From: Lates calcarifer
Taxonomy: Eukaryota; Chordata; Actinopteri; Centropomidae
Assembly (NCBI RefSeq): GCF_001640805.2
Contig: NC_066856.1
Coordinates: forward strand, 4,805,377-4,869,376
Reading direction: 5' to 3'
DNA length: 64,000 nucleotides
Shown here in pieces: positions 50,046 through 63,034 of this stretch. The notes under the pieces were generated by a model that did no database searches, had not been told where the DNA came from, and saw only the letters and a list, made by a program, of their open reading frames with translations. How positions within the stretch are numbered: the first letter of the stretch is position 1; every line of letters begins with the position of its first letter. The position numbers were made by a program, and so were the translations under genes.

Positions 50046-50714
50046 TAAACTGAGATACAGTATGTTGGATAGCGACAGCAGTTTCGAGTTTATCTATAAT
50101 GAAACAAGTTAGATTTGCATTTTTTTTAAAAAAACGTTCATGACGGTTATAAACTCTGTCAAGCGCAGTCATCTAGAATATGAGCATTCAAGCCATTCTA
50201 TATGAAAAGAACATGTTGTGTAACAGTCTGGCATGTAGATTGACGTAAGTTGACAGCAGGCCAGGAGGGGGACAGGGTTCAGAAATGGATTGTGAAGGAC
50301 TGTGATTACATTACTTCCTGTGAGATTCCTGCAGAAAAATATACTGGAGCAATGCAGCATGGAGCAGAGATGATGGTGCCTGTATTCATTTGAAATATTC
50401 ACTGTCTGATATATGATGCTTAATCCTTAAATCCTTAACATTTGCTGTAATTATCATTAAAGGCACAGTTCACCCATAAACACAATAAAACTCATTTTCT
50501 CTCTATCCATCCTTCCAAATGGTGATACTGTGGATTACTGAAGCTTTGAGACATGAGCTCAATGAAATCAGTACATAAACATTAGCTTTGTCTAAAAAAT
50601 ACATTTTACAAACAGGGCTGTTTTACAAAAAGGCAGACTAATTATCAGGTTACAAGTTGTCACTAATGACTTTATTATTAATGGTTAGCAAATCCGTAAT
50701 TTCAGCCTTATAGA

Positions 50715-50940
50715 TCAGTTATCCATTTACACCTGCTTATCCTTCGCCTGACCCTGTCACTGGGTTAACACATTCAGACAAGACAACCATTTACACTCAC
50801 ATTTCCACCTCCTGGCAGTTTCCAAAACACCTGACCTGCATGTCTTTGGTCTGAGTGAGGAAGCTCACAGAGAAACAAGGGGAACATGCCACACACCACG
50901 CAGAAAGAATCCACATTCAAACCCAGGATCTTTTTTCCCT
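50715..50940. repeat. dispersed repeat ('CATGTCTTTGGACTGTGGGAGG' type)
   Basis: In order: 'ATCCATTTACACCTGCTTAT', 'TTTACACTCACATTTCCACC', 'GACCTGCATGTCTTTGGTCT' 'GAGTGAGGAAGC', 'GGGGAACATGCCACACACCA', 'AATCCACATTCAAACCCAGG' + 'ATC'. This is the order of a widespread vertebrate/teleost dispersed repeat ('...gacatgcatgtctttggactgtgggaggaaaccggagaaccc...gggagaacatgcaaactccacacagaaaggcc...ttcgaacccaggacc'). A second copy lies at 63375-63610. Confidence 0.8.
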
Positions 50941-50973
50941 GTAATATAACAGCAACCCTTTGGAATCCAGGCT

Positions 50974-51001
50974 TTTTTTTTTTTATTTATTTTTTTTTTT
51001 T
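50974..51001. repeat. poly(T)-rich tract
   Basis: T runs interrupted by ATTTA, directly after the dispersed repeat at 50715-50940. Confidence 0.85.
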
Positions 51002-52484
51002 AGCACAAACGATGTAAGTCTGACTTCTCATTTTGTTGCAAAAGAAAATCAAAATATAAAGCTTCCACAAGCTCAAAACACACAGAAAATGACACAAACA
51101 CCAATAAAACTGTACAAATCATAGTGATGGTCTGTCAAAATATGATTACAGAGCAGGCAAAGATTGTAACAAATATTGTTTCACTATTAATAAACACAAG
51201 TAAAGCAGAGAAATGTAGGAAAAAATATGATACAGTTTATTTAAATGAAAAGTCTTGTTTTCTGCCTTCTTCTTCTGTATTCTTTTCAGCATTTTTCTCT
51301 GGTTTTCTCCACTTGTCTCCATGCAATATATAATGTCATATTAGATGTGCAAATGAATAAATGTTTTTTTTCCATGAACAAACTATTTTTTTCCCCACTT
51401 GTCCTACTTGCTAGTCTCTTCCATTTTGCAATAACAGGCCAAATGACATTTAATATTTCTCAATGTGATTCCACATATAGCATTTTTTTGCATCAACCCA
51501 CACATGCCGTTGGTATAAAAATATCTTTCTCTAGAGTCCTCAAATATGTTTGTATGTATGAACAAGTGGTTTAATTTAATATTGCATGTTTCTCCTCTGA
51601 GCCTGATCACTTCCTCTGGAGATAAGCCTCAAATATGATTAACTCACAGAACAGTGGGTAATATTAAGGCATAACTATTAGAACCTTATTGGTCAACAAG
51701 TCATATCTCATGAGATGTTCCTATGGGTCTTGTTTGAGGGTAGGGACAAAAGATGATCACGTTGGAGGACTTGTTGAGAGCTTGGCGAGTCCATTAGACA
51801 CTGTGCTCATCTAAAGCCTGAGCTTAAATACTGCTTGGAATGTACCATTAACCTCAGCTACAGGGAGGATTCAATCAACAAAGGGAGGTAGAAATGGCAA
51901 TTTTAACGTCATTATTTCTGTCTCTCTTCTTCCAGAACTTAATGGTCCATTAACAAACAAACTGAGACACTAATGACAGGAGAGACCACAATGAAAAGAA
52001 AACAAACTGAAACCAGGACTATAGGCCGATGGCACTGCCACACACCTGGCACTGAACTCCAGGAAAAACCATGTCTAAAACTGCACACAACAGGTATACA
52101 AGTACATTAGGCTACTTAACAGAAATGTCGCTTGAAAATAGGACTATCAAATCAAACACCAACTGAAAATAGAGAACATAGCAGCAGCAGTGAAAATGTA
52201 GCAGCTATTCAACTTACAGAGTTTGGAACTGATTGTTCTTCCTCAGAGACAGTCATAGCTTGTGAAAATGTACCTGATACATCAGAAACTCTGTATATAA
52301 TCCTTCAGATACAGAGCGTATGCAGTCAAGTATATGAACACTGCTGCTTATATCACAGTTGCTTGTCTATACATACAGTCAGTGCAAGTATGTCAAAAGC
52401 CTAATATGCTAAATGGAAAGAAACACATGTCTAATCATTTATATACTATAAGCTGTAGAGTAGTTTAATTTCTGCAAGAGTCAA

Positions 52485-52725
52485 CACCTTGGCCTCTTTG
52501 TTGTGTTCCTCAAACAATTTCTGAGCAGTTTTTGTGATCTGGTGGGAACACTATCCTGCTGGGGGAGGCCCCTGCCACTAGAGCGTGTCATTGTCATGGG
52601 GGTGTGTGCTTGGTCTGCAACAATGTTTGGGTGGGTGGTACATGTCAAAGTAACATCCAGATGAATGTCAGGACCGAAGGTTCCCCAGCAGAACATTGTA
52701 TTGAAATGATCAATGTGATGCACTT
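52485..52725 (-). pseudogene. Tc1/mariner transposase relic
   Basis: Read on the minus strand the translation contains TFGPDIHLDVTLTCTTHPN, then IVADQAHTPMTM and GLPQQDSVP. In fish Tc1-like transposases the matching region reads '...HVDVTLT...NIVADQVHPFM...GLFQQDNAPCH', where the QQD aspartate is one of the DDE catalytic residues. Here the CysHis that follows is lost, and the next part (KTAQKLFEEHNKEA) is found only in another frame, as expected of 'KIVQEWFEEHNKEFEVL'. The copy is therefore internally deleted and frameshifted and cannot be active. No terminal inverted repeats were identified on either side. Only the middle-to-C-terminal part of the catalytic domain remains. Confidence 0.7.
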
Positions 52726-52755
52726 AACCTGTCCAAGTTGATTTGGGAAGCTTTT

Positions 52756-52773
52756 AAAAAAAAAAAAAAAAAA
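52756..52773. repeat. poly(A) tract, 18 nt
   Basis: An uninterrupted A run followed by TAAAATTAATT, just right of the Tc1/mariner relic. Confidence 0.88.
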
Positions 52774-55700
52774 TAAAATTAATTTCATATATGGACTTAT
52801 ATTATAAAACTTTTCTCTACATTATTATGTTAATTATTAAGTTAATTATATGCACCTGACACTACTATATCTGGTTAAAGAGGTTAGACTGTGACAGTCA
52901 CTGAGGAGGCTGCCTGCTGTTGCTCTTCTACATTCCAGAAGAATAAAGATGTGAACTCCACTTAAGGTAAAGTGACTCCACCTAAAGAGACAACTTCTGC
53001 CAGAAGAAACTTGCACGCAAAGTAACAATTTCCAGTTCCTGACTAATAATTGCTCAACATTTGTCCTTTGAAATTTGTGGACCAAAACATCTTATTTCAT
53101 GACATAAAAGATAATGGACTAAATTAAGAAAAAAAATAGCCCATTTCAGAGGGCAGTCTGTTCTACAACTATATATTAAACTGATATTAAATTAAATGAA
53201 CAAAAACTAGTAGCTGCCACCATCGTCACACAGGAGACGTACAATCAAAAAAAAAAAAAAAAGATGGGTAGAAATGTAATTAGTATAGGTCGCTGCTGGG
53301 GTTAGAAACGTCATCTGTGGGTAAATACAGCACTGTAGTGTATGGAAACATCATCACCAGTGGTGGAAATGTCATTTCTATGGATATAGAATCAGGTAGA
53401 AATGTCACTGCCATGGTTAAAACTGTCATCACCCCCATCAATGGCACTATTTATTCAGGTCAGTCCAGACACTTGAGTTGAAAAGACGACCCCTCGCGTC
53501 CCAACAGTGCCGGGCCTACAGCAGCAGCAGTCAGGCAGCACAATGATGGTCTGAGCAAGCAGGGAGGGTGGATGGAAAATGAATAATTCCTGATCTTGGC
53601 TTTGGTTCAAGCAGGCGGTCAGTCATACTTGCTCAGATTGCACAGCTGAGAGAAGGTTCATGGCAGCCAGAGCACTGGCAGATAATGTAACAAACAATAA
53701 AACTATAGCCAGAGACTTGGATAAGAATTCAAGGGAGTGGGTTAGCTCAGTATAGCACCCTGGTACATCAGTAATTAACCCTCTGAAGTCCCTCACCCTG
53801 TACATCAGTAAAATGAAGTGAAATGAAATCTCAGTTCTTTTCACGTTTTGTGTGATTGAATAAACTCATATTTTTCAATTTTTTAAAAGACAATAAAACA
53901 ACTTTTTGACATATGAATTACATTTCAAGACTCTGGGATGGTGTTTCCAATGGCAACATTTAACTGACAACTACCAACAGAGGAGATATGCTGTCAATGT
54001 CTATGCCATGTCTGGCTGGAAAACAGCATTCTGTATATTCTATGAACATGAATACAAGGCATTGTTTCTTGTATTTCAACAAGCCCATATAGCATCATCA
54101 TATTTGTTTATATTTGTGTTGTCAGTCCCCTGCACACTGAGAGCTGTGTTCATCACTATCAAATTATAATTGTTAGGTATAACAATTTAGAATTTTAGAA
54201 TGACATAACATTACAAGAGCATGCTTTCCATTATCTTTAAAGCTAAGCAATTCTTAGTTAGCTAGGTAACTTGAGCCACTGGTGAGCCTACACTCATGAG
54301 TCACAAATTGGTTTTGTTCAGAGTTAGGTGTGTGAAACCTCCAGTGTCACTGTGAGGCAGAGACTTAATTCTTTGTGCTGTCACAGGGGCTAAGCTACAG
54401 CTGTTGTGGGTAACAGCCTCCTAACTATAGGCTTTCTGCTTCTTAAACCACACTGTATACATGTCTTGCATACAGTGGATGTGGAGGACATCTGTGACAG
54501 AGCATGGGCTGCATAGGGAAAATAATGTAACTAGTAATGTACAGTAACTAGTGAAAAATATGTATCTCCAAAATGACTTTCTATGAGCTACGAAAACCAG
54601 CCTTACTTTCATTTTACAGATAAACACGTTGTTTTTTATGGTTTACTTAACTCAAGAAGGAGAATTTATTCAAACCAAAAAGGAACACTTAGAGTTCATG
54701 GACTGTGTGGGAGTCTCCAGATACACCTGCTATTTTGGTTCATGTAGGTGCCGCAGTACAAAAGAGCTGTGTGAAGTGGAATATACAGAAGATTGGAGGG
54801 TGTGGTGATAAATAAATACACTCTCATAATGATGCATGACAACAACAGCTCAACTAATGAAGAGACATTTGAGGAAATCATATTGGATGGTGCAGAGCAG
54901 CACAACATGTACATACAGGACCAAGGCTGTTTTTTTTTTTTTTGTTTTTTGTTTTTTTACACACACAACAGATAGAAATAAATATATACATTTAAAAAAG
55001 TATCAAAGTTTGTTGAAGTCACTCTGACGCCTTTCCACTCTTAATTGTACTTGACGCATCACATCAGAAAAATGTGATACAACAGCATTTGTGCTGTACC
55101 AAACTGTCAGAGTGCTGACTGCACAAGATGATTGCACCACCATGAAAATGGGGCCCATTTTCCCATTTTATTTGAAAAATTCCAAACACTGGGGACACTG
55201 AGGTTCATGCTTTCCAGACCACACATCAGCCAGAACCAAAAATTCACTCCCTGTGGAGAAAACTAATGTGGGGAGTTAGACTGCATGAAAAATTAATGCT
55301 AATTTAAATGTCTTCTTTTTAGTTGTTACAATTTTGTCCAAGTTAGTGCAGGGATCAAAACAAGCACCATATTGACTTGAAATAAAATAAATTTTAAATA
55401 CATTGTAATATCAGATCAACTTGAAAAAAAGTAGACGGAACTATAAAATGTTATATTCTCTTAGGTTTAATTCTTTAAACACCAGCCATGAGTTTTGTTT
55501 CGTGCAGTGATTTCCAGATTTTATTCGAAAACACTGTCACTGCACTTGAAAAAAATGAAATTAATTGCATGCCCACCCTGTGGTCTCTTGAAAGAAAGCT
55601 TTAAATAAGATGAAAAGCACAGCACAGCAAATGACTGCACAGTTTGAAGTCACAGTTTTCCTTTTGTGGTGTGAAAAAAAAAATAGCTTCCTAAAATCAC

Positions 55701-56813
55701 CACAGCCTTCTGGTGGGGTAATTATTTCAAAAACAGGCTTTGGTGTGCAAGACTTAGTTATTTGTTTCCTTCCACTCTCGTGCTATTTGAGATGTCACTT
55801 CTAGATACTTAGATACATGGGCCACAGTGAAATGTGATGATGATATGGCTCCAAAACAAACTCCTCCAACTCCAGCCTCCTCTTCTGACACACACAATGA
55901 ACGGATCACCTCCCCGCGCATAGAAAAGGAATGTAATCCGCCCAATAAAGATGTGTTCACAACAGCACAGTGAGACAACATGCTATTTTCTCTTCTTCAT
56001 ACGCCTCTTATTCATTCTGCCCTACATTCTTAAACTGTGACGAGAAGTGCTGAAAACAAGCTGGTGTCATTTTCCCATACCGATCGCCTAAGGCAGTGAC
56101 TTCAGGGATGCTTTGCAACTACTATTATGTGCAAAATTTGGTACACATTCAACACACATTGTAACTCCTCATTAGTATGCTCTTTGGTTGTTGGAGAATA
56201 CAGCATTTGACTGTTCATTTCCTGTGGTTAATAGACAGAAAGGGTTTGGGCTGATATCTAATCCACAAAAACAACTTCTACATTTTACATATTTTTTATT
56301 TTTTACATTTTTCGTCATGTCTGCAGCACAGTTCAGCTGACTTTCCTTCTGTACACCAAATAGATTTAGTTATATAAAAGAAGAAGACTGAGGGTCTCAG
56401 AGGAAATAAAGAAGAGGGTCATGAACAAACTCAGGACCACATTAAAAAGCCTCAGTAAGGCCTCCATCCATATGCGCAAGGATCCCAGGGGACGGTGGCA
56501 GCGACACCACTGGGGAAGTGTCCTGTACTCTGCTCCGGTTATGAAATAGAAAGCAAGAAAGCACTCAGAGCCATGGAGACTCTGTGGATTTTTTTTTATT
56601 TCCTCTTAGAGTATGTAATAGGTATTCAAACAGCAAAAACCACAAAATATCCTCTGGGCAGAAAAGCCAGTGTTAGCTAAAAGCTGCTGAAGCACTTTGC
56701 TGTTCATTTGCAATCATTGTGTTTGTTCCCATTTCAGATGTATTGAAGCTTGTAAAGAATCAACATGACAATGAACTGCCAAGCCACCATGTGCATTAAA
56801 CTTCTACTGTATA

Positions 56814-56852
56814 AACACACAGACACAGACACACACACACACACACGCACGC
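56814..56852. repeat. (AC)n microsatellite
   Basis: An AC tract with AG and GC interruptions (ACACAGACACAGAC, then a perfect AC stretch, then GCACGC). Confidence 0.93.
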
Positions 56853-57220
56853 AGAGTACATAGCCCAGTCTAAAAGGTCATTTGCAGACAGAAATAAGGA
56901 AGCAAATACATAAGGATGATTACTCTTTAAAATGTTATGTTAAAACCAGTTAGTTTTTTTAATTATTGACTGTTGCAGCTTGCATTCCACTCCCGGCCTC
57001 TCACTGCTACTCATCTACTTCTCATTCTCTTGCCCATGCTCAGGTAACAATTCATGGACTTGTGGGTTCAAGCTAATCTTGCATGTGCATTCTATTTTGA
57101 TAGCTTGCACTTGCAAGTGAAGCAGCTATTTGCTTTAGGCCATAAGCTCCCAAGCCATGACTCAGACCTGCATCGGCTTATTTTATTCTAAAGGACACTA
57201 TTTTTATTCAGTTGCAGTGA

Positions 57221-57248
57221 GTGTGTGTGTGTGTGTGTGTGCGTGTGC
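57221..57248. repeat. (GT)n microsatellite
   Basis: Ten GT units followed by GCGTGTGC. Confidence 0.95.
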
Positions 57249-57559
57249 AGGAGTGGGCTATATAGTTAGGCTTTGGAATTAAGCAAATAAGCTAAAGAGA
57301 GTTTGTATTGTATGTTTATAATTTAAGTAAATTTGATACAGTTTCTAGCAGAGAAATGTAATTCATACAGGAATTAGTAGATAAGAGCTAATTAATTGAT
57401 CTATTATTACAGTATAAAGTGCCAAGCTACAATTAAAAGTACCCATGGGTCATGCTAGTACTATAACTCTTTTAGACAGGCTCCAGCAATTAGGTATTTC
57501 ACTTTTATAAAGCTGAGTGACTTACAACAGACAGATTTAAACAAGATTAAGAGTCTATA

Positions 57560-57830
57560 GCCATGCCAGAGGCTCTGTGACACAGCTAACTGCATTAGCA
57601 TGCTAACCTGCTAACACCGACAGTGCCAGAATTATGATGTTTAGCTTGTAACATTTGCCATTGTAGTTTGGCGTGTTAGCATGCTAACATTTGTTAACTG
57701 GCACAAAACACCAAGTATAGCTGAAGCTGATGGGGGGTGTCATGTGTACCAAATTGTGTTATTTGTTAAGACAGATTGTGTTTGTTCATAACTGTAAATC
57801 GGATGAAGATCTGACCATACTTTAAGACAA
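57560..57830. repeat. dispersed fish repeat with GTTAGCATGCTAAC palindromes
   Basis: Contains TTAGCATGCTAA at 57595-57606 and GTTAGCATGCTAAC at 57675-57688, both perfect palindromes. They are followed by 'AACACCAAGTATAGCTGAAG' 'CTGATGGGGGGTGTCATGTG' and 'AATCGGATGAAGATCTGACC'. In teleosts 'gcatgctaacattagca...agcacaaagtacagctgaggctgatgggaatgtcatta' is a familiar repeat order, so this is a degenerate copy of that family. The last motif resembles a common 'aaatcagatgaagatctgac' tail. Confidence 0.7.
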
Positions 57831-59239
57831 ATGTCCAAACAAATGGAGATATCACACCTTTCCTTGCCACTGTTCACTGCCTGCTATGCATGATGTTCTA
57901 TTTTCCCTTGCTCTCACTGTTTTCCTCAGCAAATAATCTGGTCCATCACTCAGCACAACCCATATTTACTGCTACATATTTAAACTGGGACTGCTCCACA
58001 CTCAATTGATTGCTACAATGCACAATAATCCTTGCAGATTTGATAGGTGAGTCTGGCAGGCTCAGACTTGAATTTTGAAGCTCTCTGGAGAGCTGCTTTC
58101 AAAATTGCTTTCTGTTTTACACATCCTTCATGTAGACCTTTTATCATTACCTGAGAATATGAATCACAGAGACGAATAAGCTAAATTACAGGGAAAACTT
58201 TTGGTGATAGTCACTGATCTCTTGTATGTGTGCTGTCTAAAAGCACTGTAAGAGATTCATTTACCCTTTGGCTGTTTAACTGTTGTCTCTCCGAATGCAT
58301 GATTCCTAATATTCTGATGCTATGTGCGGATGACTGAGAGGACGCAGCAGCTCCTCTGCAGATATTTGATCATCATTCATGCAGTGCTGTTTACCACTTT
58401 TCACAGAATGATGAAATAATGAAATGTGGCAAGGCTCCACTGGAAAAGCCAGAAAATCAAATGTTCTCATGAACAAGATGAGAAGAGATTCACATCTGCA
58501 AGTAGATGGAGGCAAAGCAAAGACAAGCCCTGAGTTCTGCTGCTGCTGTCAAAAACAACGAGGATAATTACTGTTGCAGAGAATATCTAATTATCCTTCT
58601 ATTCAGGACCCAACCTTTTCCCTCTCATTTTATAGTTCCTTTGAAAACAAGGTCTCTTATGTCTTAAAATAACCTGAACCTGAGAACTAAGCTGTATCTC
58701 TCCTTCTAACTTGGACTCCAGCTGTGTTGCTGAAAGGATTAGCATAGTGTGTTAATATAATGCTCAGTCACTGGTTGTGTGTGTCAGTGCTCCACCTCCT
58801 GCCTTCACTTTGTTTCAAATCAAAGCTTTGCTTAGCATTTATGCTGAGGCATTGGAATCGCATACACTTCAGTGCTGCATTGAAACCAATGTTATCTGTC
58901 CAGTGAATATCAGGTTATTGATCTTGAGAAGCACTAAATTGAAGAGTAGTAAGGGAGTTTTCTGCTTGAGACTTCAGGACCCTCATTACCAGAGGGGATT
59001 ATGTGGGTAGAAACTGAAAAGACAGCAAAACCATCTTCAAGTTTAAGCTGCATTGATATAAAACTTTGGACAGTAATCATCAGTCTGAACTAATTTTACA
59101 CACACATTTACATATATGTTAATGTGAGTTAAGATGCTAAAGGTAAGGAAGTGAAAAAAAGGCATACAGCACATCCTTGTCTCCTTTTTCACCTCCGCAC
59201 AGCTGGCCAATCACAGCATGACATGGGTGTGAATGGTGT

Positions 59240-59456
59240 CAGAAAGTTGGCAAATGGACTGCACTTACATAGTGCAGCTGACATTCAGCTATTCAAACAC
59301 ACATTCATACACCGATGATACATCTAGGGCAATTTTGGGGGTTCAGTATCTTGCCTAAGGATAATTTGGCTCATGGATTGTAGGAGCCAGTGATCAAACC
59401 ACTGATTTACCGATTAGTGAGTGACCTGCACTACCTCCTGAGCCACAGCTGCCCCA
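59240..59456 (+). repeat. dispersed fish repeat copy A
   Basis: Reads 'ACTGCACTTACATAGTGCAG', 'ACACATTCATACACCGATGA', 'GGGGGTTCAGTATCTTGCCT', 'AGGAGCCAGTGATCAAACCA', 'CTACCTCCTGAGCCACAGCT' + 'GCCCC'. These are, in order, the landmarks of a very abundant teleost repeat ('...ttggggttcagtatcttgcccaaggacacttcgacatgcagactggaggagccggggatcgaaccgccgaccttccgattagtggacgacccgctctacctcctgagccacagccgccc'). Two relatives lie at 59585 and 63035 in the same orientation. Confidence 0.88.
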
Positions 59457-59584
59457 AAACAGGGTTCAATCAAAATAATCTAAAAATAAAATAAAATTAC
59501 ATACATACATAAAAATTCCACATCCTGTGGCTTAAATTAATTTCAAATGGATGGATGCTTAGAATGCTTCTAATTTACCCACTT

Positions 59585-59660
59585 AGGAGCAATTGGGGTT
59601 CTTGCTCCAGGACAATTCAACATGTGGATGGAAGGAGCTGGGGATCACAGCTTCGGCTAT
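59585..59660 (+). repeat. dispersed fish repeat copy B (fragment)
   Basis: 'TAGGAGCAATTGGGGTTCTT', 'GCTCCAGGACAATTCAACAT', 'GTGGATGGAAGGAGCTGGGG', 'ATCACAGC' is the central part of the same family as the copy at 59240-59456. It supplies the first codons of the spurious 169-codon open frame. Confidence 0.75.
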
Positions 59661-61199
59661 TATCCCAGCTGTTGTGAGGCACCCTGTCTTCCAGCAAATA
59701 TGTTCATATGTTGCTCATTTGTTCTGCCAAATTAATTTGGAAGGAAATGTAACTGTAACTACATACAGAGCCCAGAACTTAAACTCTGGAGATCAGGGTT
59801 TCTTGAGTTTTACATATGGATATGGACATGGATGTATGAATCGGAGACAGGTTAGGAAAAGACTGCAGTTAAACGTTAATAAAATAAATGAACGAAGCCA
59901 CTGTTTTCAATATAAAACCAGTGGACTTTGCCTAAGATTAAATACCTGCTGTGAGTACCTAAACATGACAATTTTACAGTCAGAACTTTTTTCTAAAATT
60001 TCAAGTGTGAACTTTGCTGTGAAAACTAAATGGAAAAAAAATGCCAGTGAAAACATCTGTGACTCTGCAGATACATCAAATATATTTCTTTTCTTACTAT
60101 GATGATGAAAAAAACATAATTCAGATGTTATCACTCTCTAAAAATGTGTGTACTTTTGAACATAAATCCAACTACCAGCATACAGGGCTTGGTGAGGATG
60201 GTCAATAATGTAACAAGCTATGAAGATGAATTTTTAACCACAGTTTTGAACTCAAGAGATGAGTTGCCATTGGGTGTTTTTTTCAGTTCCAATTAGCCAG
60301 TAGTCAGAATATTTACAGGGTTTTAAACATGTTAAAAGAAATGAAATTGACATACCACGCATTATGACAACCTTGGGGCAGTGTCACGTTGCCCAACTCG
60401 GCTAGCAGAGTTTGGGGATTTTCTAGTGAAAAGATGGTGAGGGCATAAGACTGAAACACTACAATGTTATAAAAGTAGCTGGAATTATATTACTTTAATG
60501 CTGTTAAATAAATGCGTTTATACAATGTATATGTGAAATCATTTTCATATCTGGCACATACTGCTGAGTTTAAACCTATAATCTTAGAATTTCCCAAAGA
60601 TGTGCTCACTCACATTCATCATACCATTGCACAGCAGTGGATTTCTGACTTTTGTCATTGCACAGCTTTTGAAAACACAGCAGTGTTGCTCATTCACATT
60701 TTGATGCTCACAGCTGTAACAGAGACACAAACCAGCCTGCCCCTTCTCACCTCTAACCTCCAACTATCATAACTTCACCACTGAGCTGGTGGAGGAAACA
60801 AGGTGAGGCATGAGAAAGAGCAAAAAGCAGTGTAATTGCATCTCAGCAGATATAATGAATCTATTCACATTGAGACCCATATTCACAAGGTCTGACCATC
60901 AGGTTGTTCATTTCTTTTTGTATATCTCTGTCAAACAGGCAGAGAAGGAAAGGGATGGCAGAGTTTATGGGAAGAAAATGTTGTAATATCTATGACCCTG
61001 TTAACAATGTGGACTGTGTTGTGTCTGCCATTTCACAAACAACAAAAGTGGGTAATTGCAAATGATGACTTGAAAAGTCAAACACATATTCACAAGAAAG
61101 GAATGGAATTTGATAGATCTGGGCACACAGCGTGAGGACAGGAGGCATACTCATCCTCTCACTCATGCTTACACGCACACACATTCTACTCATGGGGTG

Positions 61200-61690
61200 C
61201 CCCGATATTGCAGAGGCCTGTCAACCTCGGGGACTGTGGAATATCCATCGTGCGCTTTGTTTTGGTGAGATCCGTCTGAGGTAATAGTAGCATGTGTTCC
61301 GTCTTTTCCTCCGCACACATCTGTCTGAGTAGGGGCGTCGATATGATGTATGAAGCTGTTTGCCAAGGCTGAGCTAAGAAGAATGGAGCCCTGCATCACT
61401 TAGCATCCCATTGCCAGACACAGCCCCGCCATTACACCTCCCAGAAGTATCAGGCATACCCTCGCTTGAGTAATTTTGCCATCTGTTGACAATGTTTACA
61501 CGGCGGGTGATTTGTCATCACAAACAGCAGGGCAAAAATTAACAAGCTTATTTATGATCCGAGTTGCATTTGCACAATGAAAATGCCATTGGTCATGTAA
61601 AACAGTCTGAACACCATTACAGGTCCGAGAGAGGCAGCAGTGGAGATGCATTATATCGCTCAGAAACTAATGTTGCATAGGCGAGTATCT
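61200..61690. promoter_or_regulatory. candidate conserved non-coding block
   Basis: About 490 bp of mixed-composition, repeat-free sequence with scattered CpGs (CCCCGATATTGCAG, GTGCGC, GGGGCGTCGATATGATG, ACACGGCGGGTGATTTG, ATCCGAGTTGCATTTGCAC). It includes an octamer-like ATTTGCAC and CCATTGGTCATG. Coding frames are short. This is the most enhancer-like block in the right part of the window, but no comparison was possible. Confidence 0.33.
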
Positions 61691-62605
61691 AATACTTGTA
61701 AATAATAGCTATATTTTCCAAGGCATCAAAAAATATGACACTATTGATGGGATATATTAGTTTGAAGAATTGAGATGGACTTTTTCCTTCAGTGAAGCTC
61801 AGCGTCTAGAATTAAAGTCCTGGGAGCACAATGCTATTTGCACTCTACCAAAGAATGTAGCTGAGAAAAGGTCAAACAACAAATTGAAATCTTGGCCCAA
61901 TATTAAATGTAGAGTGAGAGCTGGAGTGTGGAATGACTATGAAAAAACAGCGAGGCAGAAGAATGAGGGAGGGAAAAAAAAAAGACGAAAGAAATCATGC
62001 ACAGTATGTCTCAATGGGCATTTGAAAATCCTTGCAGCGCTGGAAAGTGTCTTCTAAGTTATGGGATTGCTCTCAAATGGTACATTCCTGAAGGGAAAGA
62101 ATCTCATTTTGTATGTATAACTTTGAAAAGGTCACACCAAGATCAGACAGGCATGAGAGAACTTGTGAACCATCAAGAGACAAGAGGTCTGAAGAGAAGA
62201 TCAGAAAGAGAGGAGGCAGAGCGCGCTGTTCCGATGCATCTGATATTCTCTTAACACCTTACATGCCTGGAGACACTGTTTATTGTGTGTGTCAGTGTGT
62301 GTATGCATTTGCATGTGTACTCGCACGTACATGTGCCCTATTTATCTGTCAAGCGCGAGGAGGAAAACCTCAATGAACAGAGCAAAAAACATTGTAGTTT
62401 TCTCACTTTTTAGGTGACATTTTATAACATATGGGATAAATACACTGTGTGAAATACAGGTGTTTAGGTGTCATGATTAACCGTAGACCCTAAAAAACAC
62501 TTTTCAAAACCATGATATAAATCATTTACAGGATTTAATGCAAAGCTGGACTAATTAATGTCATGTCAAAAGTGTCACTATTAGTGAAAATTTGCATCAT
62601 ATCTG

Positions 62606-62631
62606 GTGTGTGTGTGTGTGTGTGTGTGTGT
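62606..62631. repeat. (GT)13 microsatellite
   Basis: Thirteen perfect GT units followed by TTTCCAG. Confidence 0.95.
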
Positions 62632-63034
62632 TTTCCAGCTCACTATTTTGGTTTTACAGCCAAAAATGTAACTATTATGCACAACTCTCACTGCTCCACC
62701 AGCAGCAGGCAGATGTTTTCAGTGAAAAATCTATGATAAATCCACTGTAAACTACCCACTCAGCACCAAATAGCAGACAGACAAAGTTAGCAGCTGGAGT
62801 ACATAGTGGAGCATTTAGCAACTAAAGAGCCAAATATTTCCCTCAAGCCTTGGTGGAGACCAAAACAGAGTGACAGTGAATACTGGATGTAGATTTGCAA
62901 GTGCACACAATCCAAATTAATGCTGCTCTCTCTCTCTGGTGGATATGTAAATAGGCAAAATAACAACTTTATGAGGTGATGATATGTCAGCATTGTGTTT
63001 ATACAACTGACCCCAGAGTCAGAACAAATCATAA

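Noticed and set aside
57062..57075. GGGTTCAAGCTAAT as a tRNA T-arm
   Set aside because: No acceptor stem, D-arm or anticodon arm could be placed around it.
59593..60102. 169-codon open frame on the + strand as a gene
   Set aside because: It begins at TTG within a dispersed repeat, has no ATG-led start with context, no splice sites and no recognisable domain.
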